From Bordetella genomosp. 12 (GTDB lineage: Bacteria; Pseudomonadota; Gammaproteobacteria; Burkholderiales; Burkholderiaceae_B), in the NCBI RefSeq assembly GCF_002261355.1, contig NZ_NEVU01000003.1, positions 1,612,001 through 1,676,000 on the forward strand: a stretch of DNA of 64,000 nt, read 5' to 3'. Position numbers and translations under genes: made by a program. Numbering within the stretch: the stretch's first letter is position 1; each line of letters begins with the position of its first letter. The notes beneath the pieces are model-generated. The model did no database searches. It was not told the DNA's origin and saw only the letters and a list, made by a program, of their open reading frames with translations. Shown piece by piece: positions 36,718-48,083 of the stretch.

Positions 36718-37478
36718 TGTTTTGCCGAATTCGTGTCTGTCGCAGAAGCGTGCGGGAAAGCAGAGGCAGCCGACTTATGCCGCGAGTCCGCTTGCCTGGT
36801 TCTGCAACACTCGCATGATGTCGCGCCGTCCTCGGCGCCCGCAGGGCGAGCCGAAGGCACTACCCATCGCCCGGACGTTTAGGCCGCGCACAGGGTCCAC
36901 ACACCCGCGACAGACAGCTTCCCCACGCCCCTCGTTACACGCGGGGCCTCCTATTGCCAACGATTGTAGGGTGATTCTTAACCCGAGCCGCTATCTCCTC
37001 GCTGCCAGGCCCGCCCCACCATCGGCAGCTTCGCGCGCTCGAAGCTCAAGAAGAACCGACCGGCACAGTGTGGGTGGCAAACCTGAAATGATCCGCTTCA
37101 TGGGCTGGACGACGGTGCAGCGCGGTCACCGGCATCGCCTTTTTCCATACGCATTCAAGGCCGTGAGACGAAAGCCCCCCCACACCGCCACGCCCAGACC
37201 CTATCCCCCATGCCAGCGTCGTGATGCCTGCCAGAGTTCGGAAGGATGCAGAGGGCGCCGCGCAGATCGACGCCTGCGGCCTGCGTCCTTACCCGCCGAC
37301 GCCCATAGGAAATGCTGGCTGCGCTGCGGACCTGCAGGACCAGCACCGCAAGCGCGCTGCTGCCCATCTGAGCGATCGCTCTGTCGGCAAGCAAGGTCGT
37401 GCCGATGATGGCGAGCGACGTGCGAACCCAGGCCAGCACTTTCTGACTTTGATCCATGAGGAAGGGCGGCCGGCCTTG
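36718..37478. other. Gene-poor stretch between LysR gene and hexamer repeat
   Basis: Apart from the LysR promoter and the possible remnant at 37155-37457 described separately, I see nothing recognisable in the first 430 bases: the open frames are short, overlap on both strands and carry no ribosome site. Base composition is similar to the surroundings. Such a stretch beside a tRNA gene is a frequent place for deletion or insertion scars. Confidence 0.45.
37155..37457 (-). pseudogene. Possible degenerate DUF202-like membrane protein
   Basis: An open frame of 100 codons starts MDQSQKVLAWVRTSLAIIG, a pattern like the first helix of DUF202 (YidH) membrane proteins, where LAWIRTSLA is typical. 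A second hydrophobic stretch (SALAVLVLQV) follows, but then the frame becomes polar and unlike the family, with no third helix, as if a frameshift had occurred. No Shine-Dalgarno sequence precedes the ATG, and the hexanucleotide repeat lies just upstream. I consider it a remnant; a chance frame is possible. Confidence 0.25.
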
Positions 37479-37525
37479 GGTCTAGGTCTAGGTCTAGGTC
37501 TAGGTCTAGGTCTAGGTCTAGGTCT
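37479..37525. repeat. Hexanucleotide tandem repeat (GGTCTA), almost eight copies
   Basis: Seven complete, identical GGTCTA units and a final GGTCT run without interruption from 37479 to 37525. Every junction contains CTAG, a tetramer normally rare in such genomes. Read on the minus strand in the frame of the possible DUF202-like gene the repeat is a string of TAG and ACC codons, so it cannot be coding there; it lies 22 bases upstream of that ATG. Perfect short repeats of this sort change copy number by slippage. Confidence 0.95.
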
Positions 37526-37574
37526 GGGGCGGGGTGCGTAACGTCGCGGCACCAAGGCTCCAGGCCACAAACGC

Positions 37575-37608
37575 AAAAAAGCCGGCACCGCTTGCGCGAT
37601 TCCGGCTT
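37575..37608 (-). terminator. Rho-independent terminator after tRNA-Pro
   Basis: On the minus strand AAGCCGG (37602-37608) and CCGGCTT (37579-37585) form a 7-base stem whose closing arm leads into a run of six T (37575-37580 on the plus strand read as A). It lies about 50 bases beyond the tRNA-Pro 3' end. Confidence 0.7.
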
Positions 37609-37654
37609 ATGCCGCTGATGTCATTACCACCAGCTAAATTCGACCGTTGAAGAT

Positions 37655-37731
<77 letters not shown>

Positions 37732-37794
37732 ATTTTCTTTCAACTATGAGCCCACAGACAATGTCTTCGGGCTCGTTTCGCAGTGCGTTTTGAT

Positions 37795-38760
37795 CTAGCG
37801 ATCTCTGTTTACCGCGAAAGCGCAGAATTCTAACAGAGAATTTTGATAAATGGAAACGGGGTAGATAGACAACGCATCGCGCGCCTTCTGCGCCTCGGCC
37901 TCGGCGGCCTGGCGCGCATGGGCGAGCGCGTCGGTTTCCTGGATCGCCAGGGCCACCGCGGCGAAGTCGGCGTCGCCGGTTTCGATCGCTTTGCGGATCA
38001 GTTCCTGCTGCGCGGGCGTGCCGACTTCCATGACGCGGATGAGCGGCAGCGTGGGCTTGCCTTCGCGCAGGTCGTCGCCGACGTTCTTGCCCAGGGCCAC
38101 GGCGTCGCCGGTGTAGTCCAGGACGTCATCGATGAGCTGGAAGGCCGTGCCGACGTGGCGGCCATAGGCCGCCGCGGCGGCTTCCTGCTCGGGCGTGGCG
38201 CCCGCCAGTACGGCGCCCACCTGGGCCGCGGCTTCGAAGAGCTTGGCGGTCTTGTAGCGCACCACCTGCAGATAACGTTCTTCGGAGACATCCGGATCAT
38301 GCACGTTCAGCAGCTGGAGCACTTCGCCTTCGGCGATGACGGTGGTGGCTTCGGAGAGGATCTGCATGATCCGCATCGAGCCGGCCTCGACCATCATCTC
38401 GAATGAGCGCGAGTAGAGATAATCGCCCACCAGCACGCTGGCTGCGTTGCCGAAGACGGCGTTGGCCGTCTGGCGGCCGCGCCGCAGGTCGGATTCGTCG
38501 ACCACGTCATCGTGCAGCAGGGTGGCGGTGTGGATGAACTCCACCACCGCAGCCAGCAGCTGATGATGCGTCCCCTCGTAGCCGAGGGCGCGGGCCACCA
38601 TGAGCACCATGGCCGGCCGCATCCGCTTGCCCCCCGCACCGATGATGTAGTCGCCGATGGTGCGGATCAACACGACATCGGAGTTCAGCCGCTCGCGGAT
38701 AACCGCATCGACGGCTTTCATATCGTCAACAATGGGGGCAATGAGCGCGGGGAGATTCAA
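37795..38760 (-). CDS. ispB: Polyprenyl (octaprenyl) diphosphate synthase
   Basis: A 321-residue trans-prenyltransferase that extends farnesyl diphosphate with isopentenyl units for the ubiquinone side chain. The two aspartate-rich motifs are LLHDDVVDESDLRRGR (residues about 80-95) and LIDDVLDYTGD (about 206-216), and GGKRMRPAMV near 40 binds substrate. I chose the TTG at 38760 (protein NLPALIAPIVDD after the initiator) because it gives the family length; the frame is open further upstream, but that stretch is not protein-like. Cytoplasmic or membrane-associated. Divergent from rplU, as often seen in this class. Confidence 0.92.
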   Translation of the reverse strand: MNLPALIAPIVDDMKAVDAVIRERLNSDVVLIRTIGDYIIGAGGKRMRPAMVLMVARALGYEGTHHQLLAAVVEFIHTATLLHDDVVDESDLRRGRQTANAVFGNAASVLVGDYLYSRSFEMMVEAGSMRIMQILSEATTVIAEGEVLQLLNVHDPDVSEERYLQVVRYKTAKLFEAAAQVGAVLAGATPEQEAAAAAYGRHVGTAFQLIDDVLDYTGDAVALGKNVGDDLREGKPTLPLIRVMEVGTPAQQELIRKAIETGDADFAAVALAIQETDALAHARQAAEAEAQKARDALSIYPVSIYQNSLLEFCAFAVNRDR

Positions 38761-38966
38761 GACGTATCCGGATTGTGAAACGAGCCGCACGGGGCTCTTA
38801 CCGCTAGGCCACCGCCTGCGGCAGTGGATTCCCGGGGGATTATACGGGCTGTCCAGGACGGACGCCCGATCGGCGCGCCCGGCGCGGGAATCGCGGGGCC
38901 GGACCCCGTTTTTGGGCTGAAAGTGTTTCAGCCATACCACCTAAGCCCTTAAGTCGAAAGCGATTT
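38761..38966. other. Divergent intergenic region between ispB and rplU
   Basis: The left two thirds of the 314-base gap hold no recognisable gene. An open frame extending ispB upstream is present but has no conserved residues. The right end contains the rplU promoter listed separately, and a leader of about 70 bases before the rplU start, with a small GGATG/CATCC hairpin near 39034-39048 followed by a T-rich run, which might be an attenuator. Confidence 0.45.
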
Positions 38967-38995
38967 TTGACATTCATTGGGCGGCGGGCTAGAAT
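38967..38995 (+). promoter_or_regulatory. Consensus sigma-70 promoter for rplU-rpmA
   Basis: TTGACA at 38967-38972 and TAGAAT at 38990-38995 are separated by exactly 17 bases: a perfect -35 box and a -10 box with five of six consensus bases. Transcription should begin near 39002, leaving a leader of about 70 bases before the L21 start. Strong promoters of this type fit ribosomal protein genes. Confidence 0.85.
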
Positions 38996-39074
38996 CTTGA
39001 GCTTGGCTTTGGAAACATGCAAGGCCAATTAGGGATGGACTTACATCCTCCTCTTTCTTTTCAAGGAAAACCCC

Positions 39075-39386
39075 ATGTACGCGGTCGTAAAAACCGGTGG
39101 CAAGCAGTATCGTGTTGCCGCTGGCGAAAAACTCAAGGTAGAACAGATACCTGCTGACATTGGGCAAGAAATCACCCTGGACCAAGTGTTGTCCGTGGGC
39201 GAAGGTGACCAGCTGAAAGTTGGTACGCCTCTCGTCGCCGGCGCTGTGGTCAAGGCTACGGTTCTTGCGCATGGCCGGCACGATAAGGTCAAGATCTTCA
39301 AGATGCGCCGTCGCAAGCACTATCAGAAGCGTCAGGGCCACCGTCAGAACTACACCGAAATCCGCATCGAAGCCATCACGGCTTAA
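39075..39386 (+). CDS. rplU: Ribosomal protein bL21
   Basis: A 103-residue protein starting [15 protein letters not shown] with the C-terminal [16 protein letters not shown] cluster, both diagnostic for L21, which binds 23S rRNA in the large subunit. An AAGGA ribosome site precedes the ATG. It forms the conserved rplU-rpmA-obgE set, with the strong promoter upstream and L27 33 bases downstream. Confidence 0.97.
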   Translation: MYAVVKTGGKQYRVAAGEKLKVEQIPADIGQEITLDQVLSVGEGDQLKVGTPLVAGAVVKATVLAHGRHDKVKIFKMRRRKHYQKRQGHRQNYTEIRIEAITA

Positions 39387-39418
39387 TGGATTTCTGGTTT
39401 TTTAGCAGGAGCTAAAAC

Positions 39419-39679
39419 ATGGCACAGAAAAAGGGCGGCGGCTCAACTCGCAACGGCCGCGACTCAGAATCGAAGCGCCTGGGCGTCAAGGTGTACGGCG
39501 GCCAGCAAATCCAGGCTGGCTCGATCATCGTGCGCCAGCGCGGCACCCGCTTTCACGCTGGCGTGAATGTCGGCATCGGCAAGGACCACACCCTGTTCGC
39601 CCTGGCGGACGGCAAGGTCAAGTTCGGCACCAAGGGTGCAATGAACAAAGCCACGGTCTGGGTGGAATCCGCCAACTAA
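39419..39679 (+). CDS. rpmA: Ribosomal protein bL27
   Basis: An 86-residue protein starting [22 protein letters not shown], with [24 protein letters not shown], the invariant L27 segments. It stabilises tRNA ends at the peptidyl-transferase centre. AGGAGC lies before the ATG. An intrinsic terminator follows at 39701, before obgE. Confidence 0.97.
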   Translation: MAQKKGGGSTRNGRDSESKRLGVKVYGGQQIQAGSIIVRQRGTRFHAGVNVGIGKDHTLFALADGKVKFGTKGAMNKATVWVESAN

Positions 39680-40912
<1,233 letters not shown>

Positions 40913-40981
40913 AATCCCGTCGTCATATTGCGTCATCGGCCGCCACGGCGGCCCGTCCTCGAAACCGCCCTGGTCATCACC

Positions 40982-42115
40982 ATGACTGCCACCCCTATCT
41001 CGGTAATTGCATCGGCCAACCGCCTGGTTGCCAAAGTGGGCTCTTCGCTCGTCACCAATGAAGGCCGCGGCCTGGACCGTATCGCGGTCAGCCATTGGGC
41101 CGCGCAGATCGCGGCCCTGCACAAACAAGGCCGCCAGGTCGTGCTGGTCTCCAGCGGCGCGGTGGCCGAAGGCATGGCCCGCCTGGGCTGGCGCAAGCGC
41201 CCTTCGGTCATGCATGAGTTGCAGGCCGCCGCGGCGGTTGGGCAAATGGGGCTGTGCCAGGCCTACGAGGCCGCTTTTGCCGAACATGGCCTGCGCACGG
41301 CGCAGATCCTGCTCACGCACGAGGATCTGGCCGACCGCCATCGCTATCTGAACGCGCGCTCCACCCTCTTTGCGCTGCTGCGCCTGGGCGTGGTGCCCAT
41401 CGTCAATGAAAACGACACCGTGGTCACCGACGAGATCCGGCTGGGCGACAACGACACCCTGGGCGCGCTGGTGACGAATCTCATCGAAGCCGACTCGCTC
41501 ATCATCCTGACCGATCAGCGCGGCCTCTATGAAGCCGACCCGCGCAAGAACCCCGAGGCCCGCTTCATCTCGCACGCTCAGGCGGGCGATTCCGCGCTCG
41601 AGGCCATGGCCGGCGGGGCCGGCAGCGGCGTGGGCACCGGCGGCATGCTGACCAAGATCCTGGCGGCCAAGCGCGCTGCGCACAGCGGCGCTCACACGGT
41701 CATTGCCTCGGGGCGTGAACGCAACGTGCTGACCCGCCTGGCGCAAGGCGAATGCATCGGCACCGAGCTGCAGGCCAGCCTGCCCGTGTGGTCGGCGCGC
41801 AAGCAGTGGATGGCCGATCATCTGCGGCTACGCGGCCGCCTGGTGCTGGACGACGGCGCGGTGCGGGCCCTGCTCAATGAGGGCAAAAGCCTGCTGCCGA
41901 TCGGCGTGACCGAAGTGCAAGGCGAGTTCGAGCGCGGCGATGTCGTGGCCTGCGTGGATGCGGCCGGCCGCGAGTGCGCGCGCGGGCTGGTCAACTACTC
42001 GTCGTCGGATACGCGCCGCATCATGCGGCACCCGTCGTCGCAGATCGCCACCCTGCTCGGAAGCATGACGGACCCCGAACTGGTGCATCGCGACAATCTG
42101 GTGATCACCGAGTAA
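40982..42115 (+). CDS. proB: Glutamate 5-kinase
   Basis: A 377-residue enzyme for the first step of proline synthesis, phosphorylating glutamate. The amino-acid kinase domain spans about residues 10-265 ([13 protein letters not shown], then [35 protein letters not shown]), and a C-terminal PUA domain from about 285 to 365 ([26 protein letters not shown]). The kinase fold is complete. Usually feedback-inhibited by proline. Placed after obgE as in many betaproteobacteria. Confidence 0.95.
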   Translation: MTATPISVIASANRLVAKVGSSLVTNEGRGLDRIAVSHWAAQIAALHKQGRQVVLVSSGAVAEGMARLGWRKRPSVMHELQAAAAVGQMGLCQAYEAAFAEHGLRTAQILLTHEDLADRHRYLNARSTLFALLRLGVVPIVNENDTVVTDEIRLGDNDTLGALVTNLIEADSLIILTDQRGLYEADPRKNPEARFISHAQAGDSALEAMAGGAGSGVGTGGMLTKILAAKRAAHSGAHTVIASGRERNVLTRLAQGECIGTELQASLPVWSARKQWMADHLRLRGRLVLDDGAVRALLNEGKSLLPIGVTEVQGEFERGDVVACVDAAGRECARGLVNYSSSDTRRIMRHPSSQIATLLGSMTDPELVHRDNLVITE

Positions 42116-42137
42116 AGCGCTACCCATGGCCGGGCGC

Positions 42138-42908
42138 TTACGGGCACTCGGACAGTTCCGCCAGAAAGATATAGCCCCAATGATGCACGGCGTGCAAGGG
42201 CAGATCGACCCCTGCGCGCCGGGCCTTACTGCGCAGCCGCGACACCAGCACGTCCATGTGGCGTGATTGCATCCCCTGGGCATTGGCGCCCCGCCTGACG
42301 CAACAGCCGGGCGACGAAAACAATCGCGCCAGAAACCGCGCCTCGATGGGCGTCAAGGGCAAGGTGACGCCCTCGGGGCCATACAGCGTGCGCCGCGTGT
42401 CGCTCAGGCTCCAGCCTCGGGACAGGCCCTGGCCGCGCGAGCGGCGCGCCGCGTCCACCACCGCCAGCAGTTCGGCGGCCAGCCAGGATCTGCCCGTGTC
42501 GGCCATGCTGAAGCAGACATCGGCGCCGGCTTTCAGGGCGGCGATGCGCAAGCCCGGCGCGACGTCGCCATACTGGACCACCACGCACACCCCCTGACCT
42601 CGCCCTTTCACCAGTCTGATAATGCGGGTAACGCTGGCCGTACCCGCGGCACCGCTGCGCACCAGGAGCACGTCCGGGGTAAACGCGTTCAACTTGTGCT
42701 CCCAGTCGTCGTCCAGGCCCAGTCTGTAGAGCTGCCAGCCGCCGCGCCGGAAGGTGGTCTCCAGGTGATCCTGATCGCTGGCGGAAAGCACCGCGCCCTG
42801 GCAGTTGATAAGCGCCAGCGACGGCACCCTTGGCGCACGGCCTTCGGCGCTGTTCAACTCCCAGAATGAGGGCAGCCCCTCATCCAGCTCTCGAAAAGAT
42901 TGCATCAT
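42138..42908 (-). CDS. OmpR-like winged-helix regulator with degenerate receiver domain
   Basis: A 256-residue protein. The N-terminal half (about residues 30-150) has the rhythm of a receiver domain, but where the phospho-accepting aspartate should stand it has PDVLLVRSG, and the acidic pocket is missing, so ordinary phosphorylation is unlikely. The C-terminal part (about 165-250) is an OmpR-type winged helix, with LPLTPIEARFLARLFSSPGCCVRRG and SRLRSKARRAGVDLPLHAVHHWGY. No histidine kinase is adjacent. It is divergent from the first XRE gene across an operator-like dyad. Target genes unknown. Confidence 0.75.
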   Translation of the reverse strand: MMQSFRELDEGLPSFWELNSAEGRAPRVPSLALINCQGAVLSASDQDHLETTFRRGGWQLYRLGLDDDWEHKLNAFTPDVLLVRSGAAGTASVTRIIRLVKGRGQGVCVVVQYGDVAPGLRIAALKAGADVCFSMADTGRSWLAAELLAVVDAARRSRGQGLSRGWSLSDTRRTLYGPEGVTLPLTPIEARFLARLFSSPGCCVRRGANAQGMQSRHMDVLVSRLRSKARRAGVDLPLHAVHHWGYIFLAELSECP

Positions 42909-42936
42909 GGCGGGTGGATTCCAGTGACATTATCTG

Positions 42937-42952
42937 AACCACATAAGTGGTT
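42937..42952. promoter_or_regulatory. Operator-like dyad between divergent regulator genes
   Basis: AACCACATAAGTGGTT is an inverted repeat with perfect 6-base arms (AACCAC/GTGGTT) around four bases, between the start codons of the winged-helix regulator and the first XRE gene. AT-rich sequence including TTAATTAA follows. Either regulator could bind here. Confidence 0.45.
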
Positions 42953-42996
42953 TAATTAATCACCAAAGTAATTTAATCCCACGATTCAATCAGCCT

Positions 42997-43410
42997 GTGA
43001 AGACTTTTTCAGACCGATTGAGACAAGCACGTGCATTGCGGGGTTACACCCAGCAGGATCTCGCTCGCGCATGTGGTTTGTCGCAAAGCGCCATCGGCAG
43101 CTACGAAACCAGTCAACGGTTGAGCAGCCGGTCCGTACGGCGCCTGGCCATGGCGTTGAACGTCAGCCTGGACTGGCTCGAGATGGGTCGCGGCCCGATG
43201 GATCCTGGCACATCGCTGGCTGAACCTGCTCCCGAAACCGTCGACAACGTCGCGGCTTGGCCTTTCCGTACAGTAACTCCGGCGCATATTGCTTCGCTGT
43301 CCAAACGCGACCTGCGACTGCTGGAAAATACTGTCCGAAGCTTCATAGAAGCCTGTCAGGCAGAGCCGGGCCACCCGAGCCGCCCCGCAAAACCCAAGAA
43401 ACCCCGCTGA
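42997..43410 (+). CDS. XRE family helix-turn-helix regulator, first of a tandem pair
   Basis: A 137-residue protein beginning at GTG 42997 (MKTFSDRLRQARALRGYTQQ). Residues about 5-60 form a phage-repressor-like HTH (QDLARACGLSQSAIGSYETSQR); the following SLDWLEMGRGPM is common in small XRE regulators. The C-terminal half is low in recognisable features. The neighbour at 43535 is clearly a duplicate, with about two thirds identical residues across the HTH. The pair looks like a local duplication. Confidence 0.85.
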   Translation: MKTFSDRLRQARALRGYTQQDLARACGLSQSAIGSYETSQRLSSRSVRRLAMALNVSLDWLEMGRGPMDPGTSLAEPAPETVDNVAAWPFRTVTPAHIASLSKRDLRLLENTVRSFIEACQAEPGHPSRPAKPKKPR

Positions 43411-43534
43411 TCCGAGGACCTGCCGGCTCTCGCCCCTAGACTGCGTCCGCCTCACGCGCGCTTCCCGCCCCACAGATCACGTATGTGCTTAATTTGAGCA
43501 CCAAGGTAAGCGCAGCTCACGCTTCAATCCCGCC

Positions 43535-43909
43535 GTGAACACCTTTTCAGACAGATTGAGAGAAGCTCGCGTATTACGGGGTTACACGCAGCAGGCGCTG
43601 GCGCGCGTGGCGGGCCTGTCGCAAAGCGCCATCGCCAGCTACGAAAGCGGACGCAGACACAGCAGCCGGGCTTCCCGCCGGCTGGCGCGCGCCCTGCGCG
43701 TGCAGCGCGACTGGCTGGAGACCGGCCAGGGCCCGCGCGAGATCGACATGCCGCCCGAACTGCAAGAGCCCGGCCCGCCCCGGGCCGCGCTGCACCCACG
43801 GGATCAATTCATTCTGGATCGTCTGGTCAACGCCTATATCAGCGCCTGTCTCGAATGGCCGCCGGAACAGGCCGCCATGAAAAAGCCCGCCGGTGAGGGC
43901 GGGCTCTGA
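43535..43909 (+). CDS. XRE family helix-turn-helix regulator, second of a tandem pair
   Basis: A 124-residue paralogue of the previous protein (MNTFSDRLREARVLRGYTQQALARVAGLSQSAIASYES), also starting with GTG. HTH at about 5-60. The upstream 40 bases share CACCAA-GTAA and TTCAATC blocks with the first gene, so promoter and operator were probably duplicated with it. The last nine codons encode a strong hairpin that serves as terminator for the opposite-strand lipoprotein gene. Confidence 0.85.
   Translation: MNTFSDRLREARVLRGYTQQALARVAGLSQSAIASYESGRRHSSRASRRLARALRVQRDWLETGQGPREIDMPPELQEPGPPRAALHPRDQFILDRLVNAYISACLEWPPEQAAMKKPAGEGGL
43879..43905 (-). terminator. Rho-independent terminator embedded in the end of the second XRE gene
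   Basis: On the minus strand AGCCCGCC and GGCGGGCT (plus 43898-43905 and 43884-43891) make an 8-base GC stem with loop of about six, followed by five T. It lies 22 bases after the lipoprotein stop and inside the coding sequence of the convergent XRE gene. Confidence 0.85.
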
Positions 43910-43927
43910 AGCGCCAGACAGCTGGCC

Positions 43928-44500
43928 TTAGCGCGTGGGCGCAGCCGGCACGCCGCCCGCGGCCGGTGCCGCAGCAGGCGGGGGAGCGTCACCGCGGATC
44001 TTGGCGGCGATGGCGGCCGCAGCATTGGCCGTGGGCACGCCAAAGGCCAGCACGCCCTTGTTCAGCGGCTCGGCGATACGCGGCGCGGCGATGAGCTCGC
44101 GATCGATGACCAGCACCAGCATCTTGCCCACGTTCTGGGTGCTGACTTCGGTCAGCTTGCGGGTGCCAGACTCGCTAAAGCGCAAGCCGACGAAATTCTG
44201 GCCTTGACGATCCACCAAAGCTTGGGCCTCGGTCAGATCGGCGCGGGTAAGCACCGGTGCGCGTTGCAGATACAGCGTGCCGTCGGAGACCTTGACCGGG
44301 GTCAGCGAAGGATCGGCGTCCGTGGAGGCGATGTAAAACTCGACTGCCGCGCTGGTGGCCGGGGCCTGGGCCTGCGTGGCCGCGGTGGGCTGGGTATTGC
44401 CGTTGGCTGTCTTGTCCGCGCCCTTGGGAGCTGCGCATCCGGCCAGCGCCAGGACAGCAATCAAAGCCGCCGGAGCAAGTTTTCGCTTAGTCAGTTGCAT
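43928..44500 (-). CDS. Lipoprotein with a stand-alone SecD/SecF P1-head domain
   Basis: A 190-residue protein. The signal sequence ends in the lipobox LAGC (cysteine near 21), so it is a lipoprotein. After an Ala/Gln/Thr linker, residues about 50-160 match the periplasmic P1-head subdomain of SecD: VEFYIASTDADPSLTPVKV, LYLQRAPVLTRADLTEAQALVD, FVGLRFSESGTRKLTEVSTQN and LVLVIDRELIAAPRIAEPLNKG. It lacks membrane segments of SecDF, so it is not the translocase itself. A proline- and alanine-rich tail follows. A role in the periplasmic side of secretion or in envelope assembly is a guess. Start at 44500 chosen because it yields the signal peptide. Confidence 0.85.
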   Translation of the reverse strand: MQLTKRKLAPAALIAVLALAGCAAPKGADKTANGNTQPTAATQAQAPATSAAVEFYIASTDADPSLTPVKVSDGTLYLQRAPVLTRADLTEAQALVDRQGQNFVGLRFSESGTRKLTEVSTQNVGKMLVLVIDRELIAAPRIAEPLNKGVLAFGVPTANAAAAIAAKIRGDAPPPAAAPAAGGVPAAPTR

Positions 44501-44639
44501 AGTGGATTCCTTCTGAGGTTGGCTTGCGTACCAGGACAGGGCCTGCCCCTGGCTCATGAACAAAGTTTACAGGGCCATATTACGCGGCTTCACGCCGGAC
44601 TGCTTCCAGATGTAAAGACCCAATACGGCCTATACTCCG

Positions 44640-46708
<2,069 letters not shown>

Positions 46709-46730
46709 GCGGCGCGCGCCCGCCCCACGC

Positions 46731-46768
46731 AACCGCCCGCGTCAGCTCACTGACGTGGGCGGTTTTTT
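46731..46768 (+). terminator. Rho-independent terminator after thiC
   Basis: CCGCCCGCGTCAG and CTGACGTGGGCGG form a 13-base stem with one mismatch around CTCA, followed by eight T. It ends thiC transcription. The convergent small membrane-protein gene stops inside the hairpin (46747). Confidence 0.93.
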
Positions 46769-47118
46769 TTGCCCGCCAGCCAGTGCAGGCCCGCCGCGAC
46801 CAGCAACAAGCCCAGCATGATGCAGCCCCAAAACAGCCAGGCCGCCACGCCGATGACGGCCGACAGCCCGCCGGCCATGGGCAGGACGGCGTTGGCGGCC
46901 CGGGCGAAATCCAGCAGCATCTGCTGCAGCATGGGCATCCAGGGCCCGTCCAGCAGCGGCCCCGCCCAGGGCGGGGCGGGCTGGGCCTGCGTGCCCGTCG
47001 GCAAGCTCGCCGCGGCGACGGCGCCCAGCATCCAGTCGGTCAGGCGCAGCAACAGCCAGATCGTCAGTGTCCACAAGCCGGCCAACACCGCAAAGGACAG
47101 CCAGATAAGTTTTCTCAT
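46747..47118 (-). CDS. Small membrane protein of unknown function
   Basis: A 123-residue protein starting MRKLIWLSFAVLAGLW. There are three hydrophobic segments, at about residues 3-24, 78-95 and 93-115 (the last two form a hairpin), with a soluble loop of about fifty residues rich in Pro and Gly between the first and the others; a basic KKNRPRQ tail follows. I recognise no family. Its 3' end lies within the thiC terminator, and it stands next to the NhaR-type gene on the same strand. A longer frame starting further upstream is less likely. Confidence 0.65.
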   Translation of the reverse strand: MRKLIWLSFAVLAGLWTLTIWLLLRLTDWMLGAVAAASLPTGTQAQPAPPWAGPLLDGPWMPMLQQMLLDFARAANAVLPMAGGLSAVIGVAAWLFWGCIMLGLLLVAAGLHWLAGKKNRPRQ

Positions 47119-47189
47119 GACAGCTCCGCGCAAAGCGGCAGGATAGCGAGTCTGGCCAGACCGAAAAACCAGTTCTGGCGATACCCACA

Positions 47190-48083
47190 CTACGAAAAAA
47201 CCGAAGTTTTCGCCTCGGCGAGGATGCGCTGCACCAAGGGATGCTGCTGGCCGCGCCGGTTGCGTATGGCGTGGATTTCCTCGTGGACGGCCTCGCAGCG
47301 GCCCAGCGGGCGCAGCCCGTTGAGCAGGCGGACGTCTTCGCCGCCCATGCGGCTCAATGGGAAAACACCCAGGCCGCGCGCGGCGAACACCGCCATGAGC
47401 GCGCTGTCCTCGAACTCGCCAACGATCTGCGGCACGATGCCCTGCGCCTCAAACCAGCGATCCAAGGTCTGGCGCAGCACCGAGTGCCCGGTGGGCAAGA
47501 GCAGCGGCAGCCGGGCCAGACTGGCGGGAAAAGCCGCCACATCGGCGCGCCGCACCCAGCGTGCCGGCCCGTACCAGTCCACCGGCGAGGAGATCAGGCG
47601 CTCGCTGGTCAGCCGCAGATTGGGATTGGGAGGAGCCCCCTGCCCGGTGAGCACCAGGTCGAGGTGATGGCGGGCCAGTTCGCCCAGCAGTTCGTCGACC
47701 TCGCCGTCGTGGCAGGTCAGCCGCAGGTCCGGTGTCTCCAGGATGGGCCCGAGCAGCGCATGCACCGCCAGTTTGGAGATCCCATCCGACAGCCCGATGG
47801 CCAGCCGCATCATCGGCCGGGTGGCCGCGGATCGTACGTCGTCGGCAAGCTGCTGGCCGATCTGGAATATCTCTTCGGCCCGGGCGAAGGCCGCCTCGCC
47901 CGCTTCAGTGAGCGCCACGCCCCGCCCGGCGGGCTTGAGCAATTGATGCCCGAGGTTGCGCTCGAGCTCGCGCACCTGGGCGCTGATGGTCTGGATGGCC
48001 ATATCCAGTTTCTCGGCCGCCCGCGCGAAGCCGCCCTCTTTGGCCACAGCCCAGAAATAGTAGAGATGCCGGTAGTTGAGCAT
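47190..48083 (-). CDS. nhaR: NhaR-type LysR family regulator
   Basis: A 297-residue LysR protein with N-terminus MLNYRHLYYFWAVAKEGGFARAAEKL, the hallmark of NhaR regulators that respond to sodium or osmotic stress; the HTH continues with AIQTISAQVRELERNLG. The effector domain follows. The start at 48083 is chosen by this conservation. It is divergent from the TerC-like gene with a 100-base gap, so it may control it. A 14-base inverted pair lies at both ends of the gene, see findings. Confidence 0.85.
   Translation of the reverse strand: MLNYRHLYYFWAVAKEGGFARAAEKLDMAIQTISAQVRELERNLGHQLLKPAGRGVALTEAGEAAFARAEEIFQIGQQLADDVRSAATRPMMRLAIGLSDGISKLAVHALLGPILETPDLRLTCHDGEVDELLGELARHHLDLVLTGQGAPPNPNLRLTSERLISSPVDWYGPARWVRRADVAAFPASLARLPLLLPTGHSVLRQTLDRWFEAQGIVPQIVGEFEDSALMAVFAARGLGVFPLSRMGGEDVRLLNGLRPLGRCEAVHEEIHAIRNRRGQQHPLVQRILAEAKTSVFS

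Noticed and set aside
37479-37525. Repeat considered as a CRISPR array or telomere-like element
   Set aside because: Units of six bases without spacers cannot be CRISPR; no telomeric context is present.
38780-38830. tRNA-like D-arm sequence on the minus strand (GGTGGCCTAGCGGTAAGAGC)
   Set aside because: No anticodon or T-arm follows and the acceptor ends do not pair; chance similarity.
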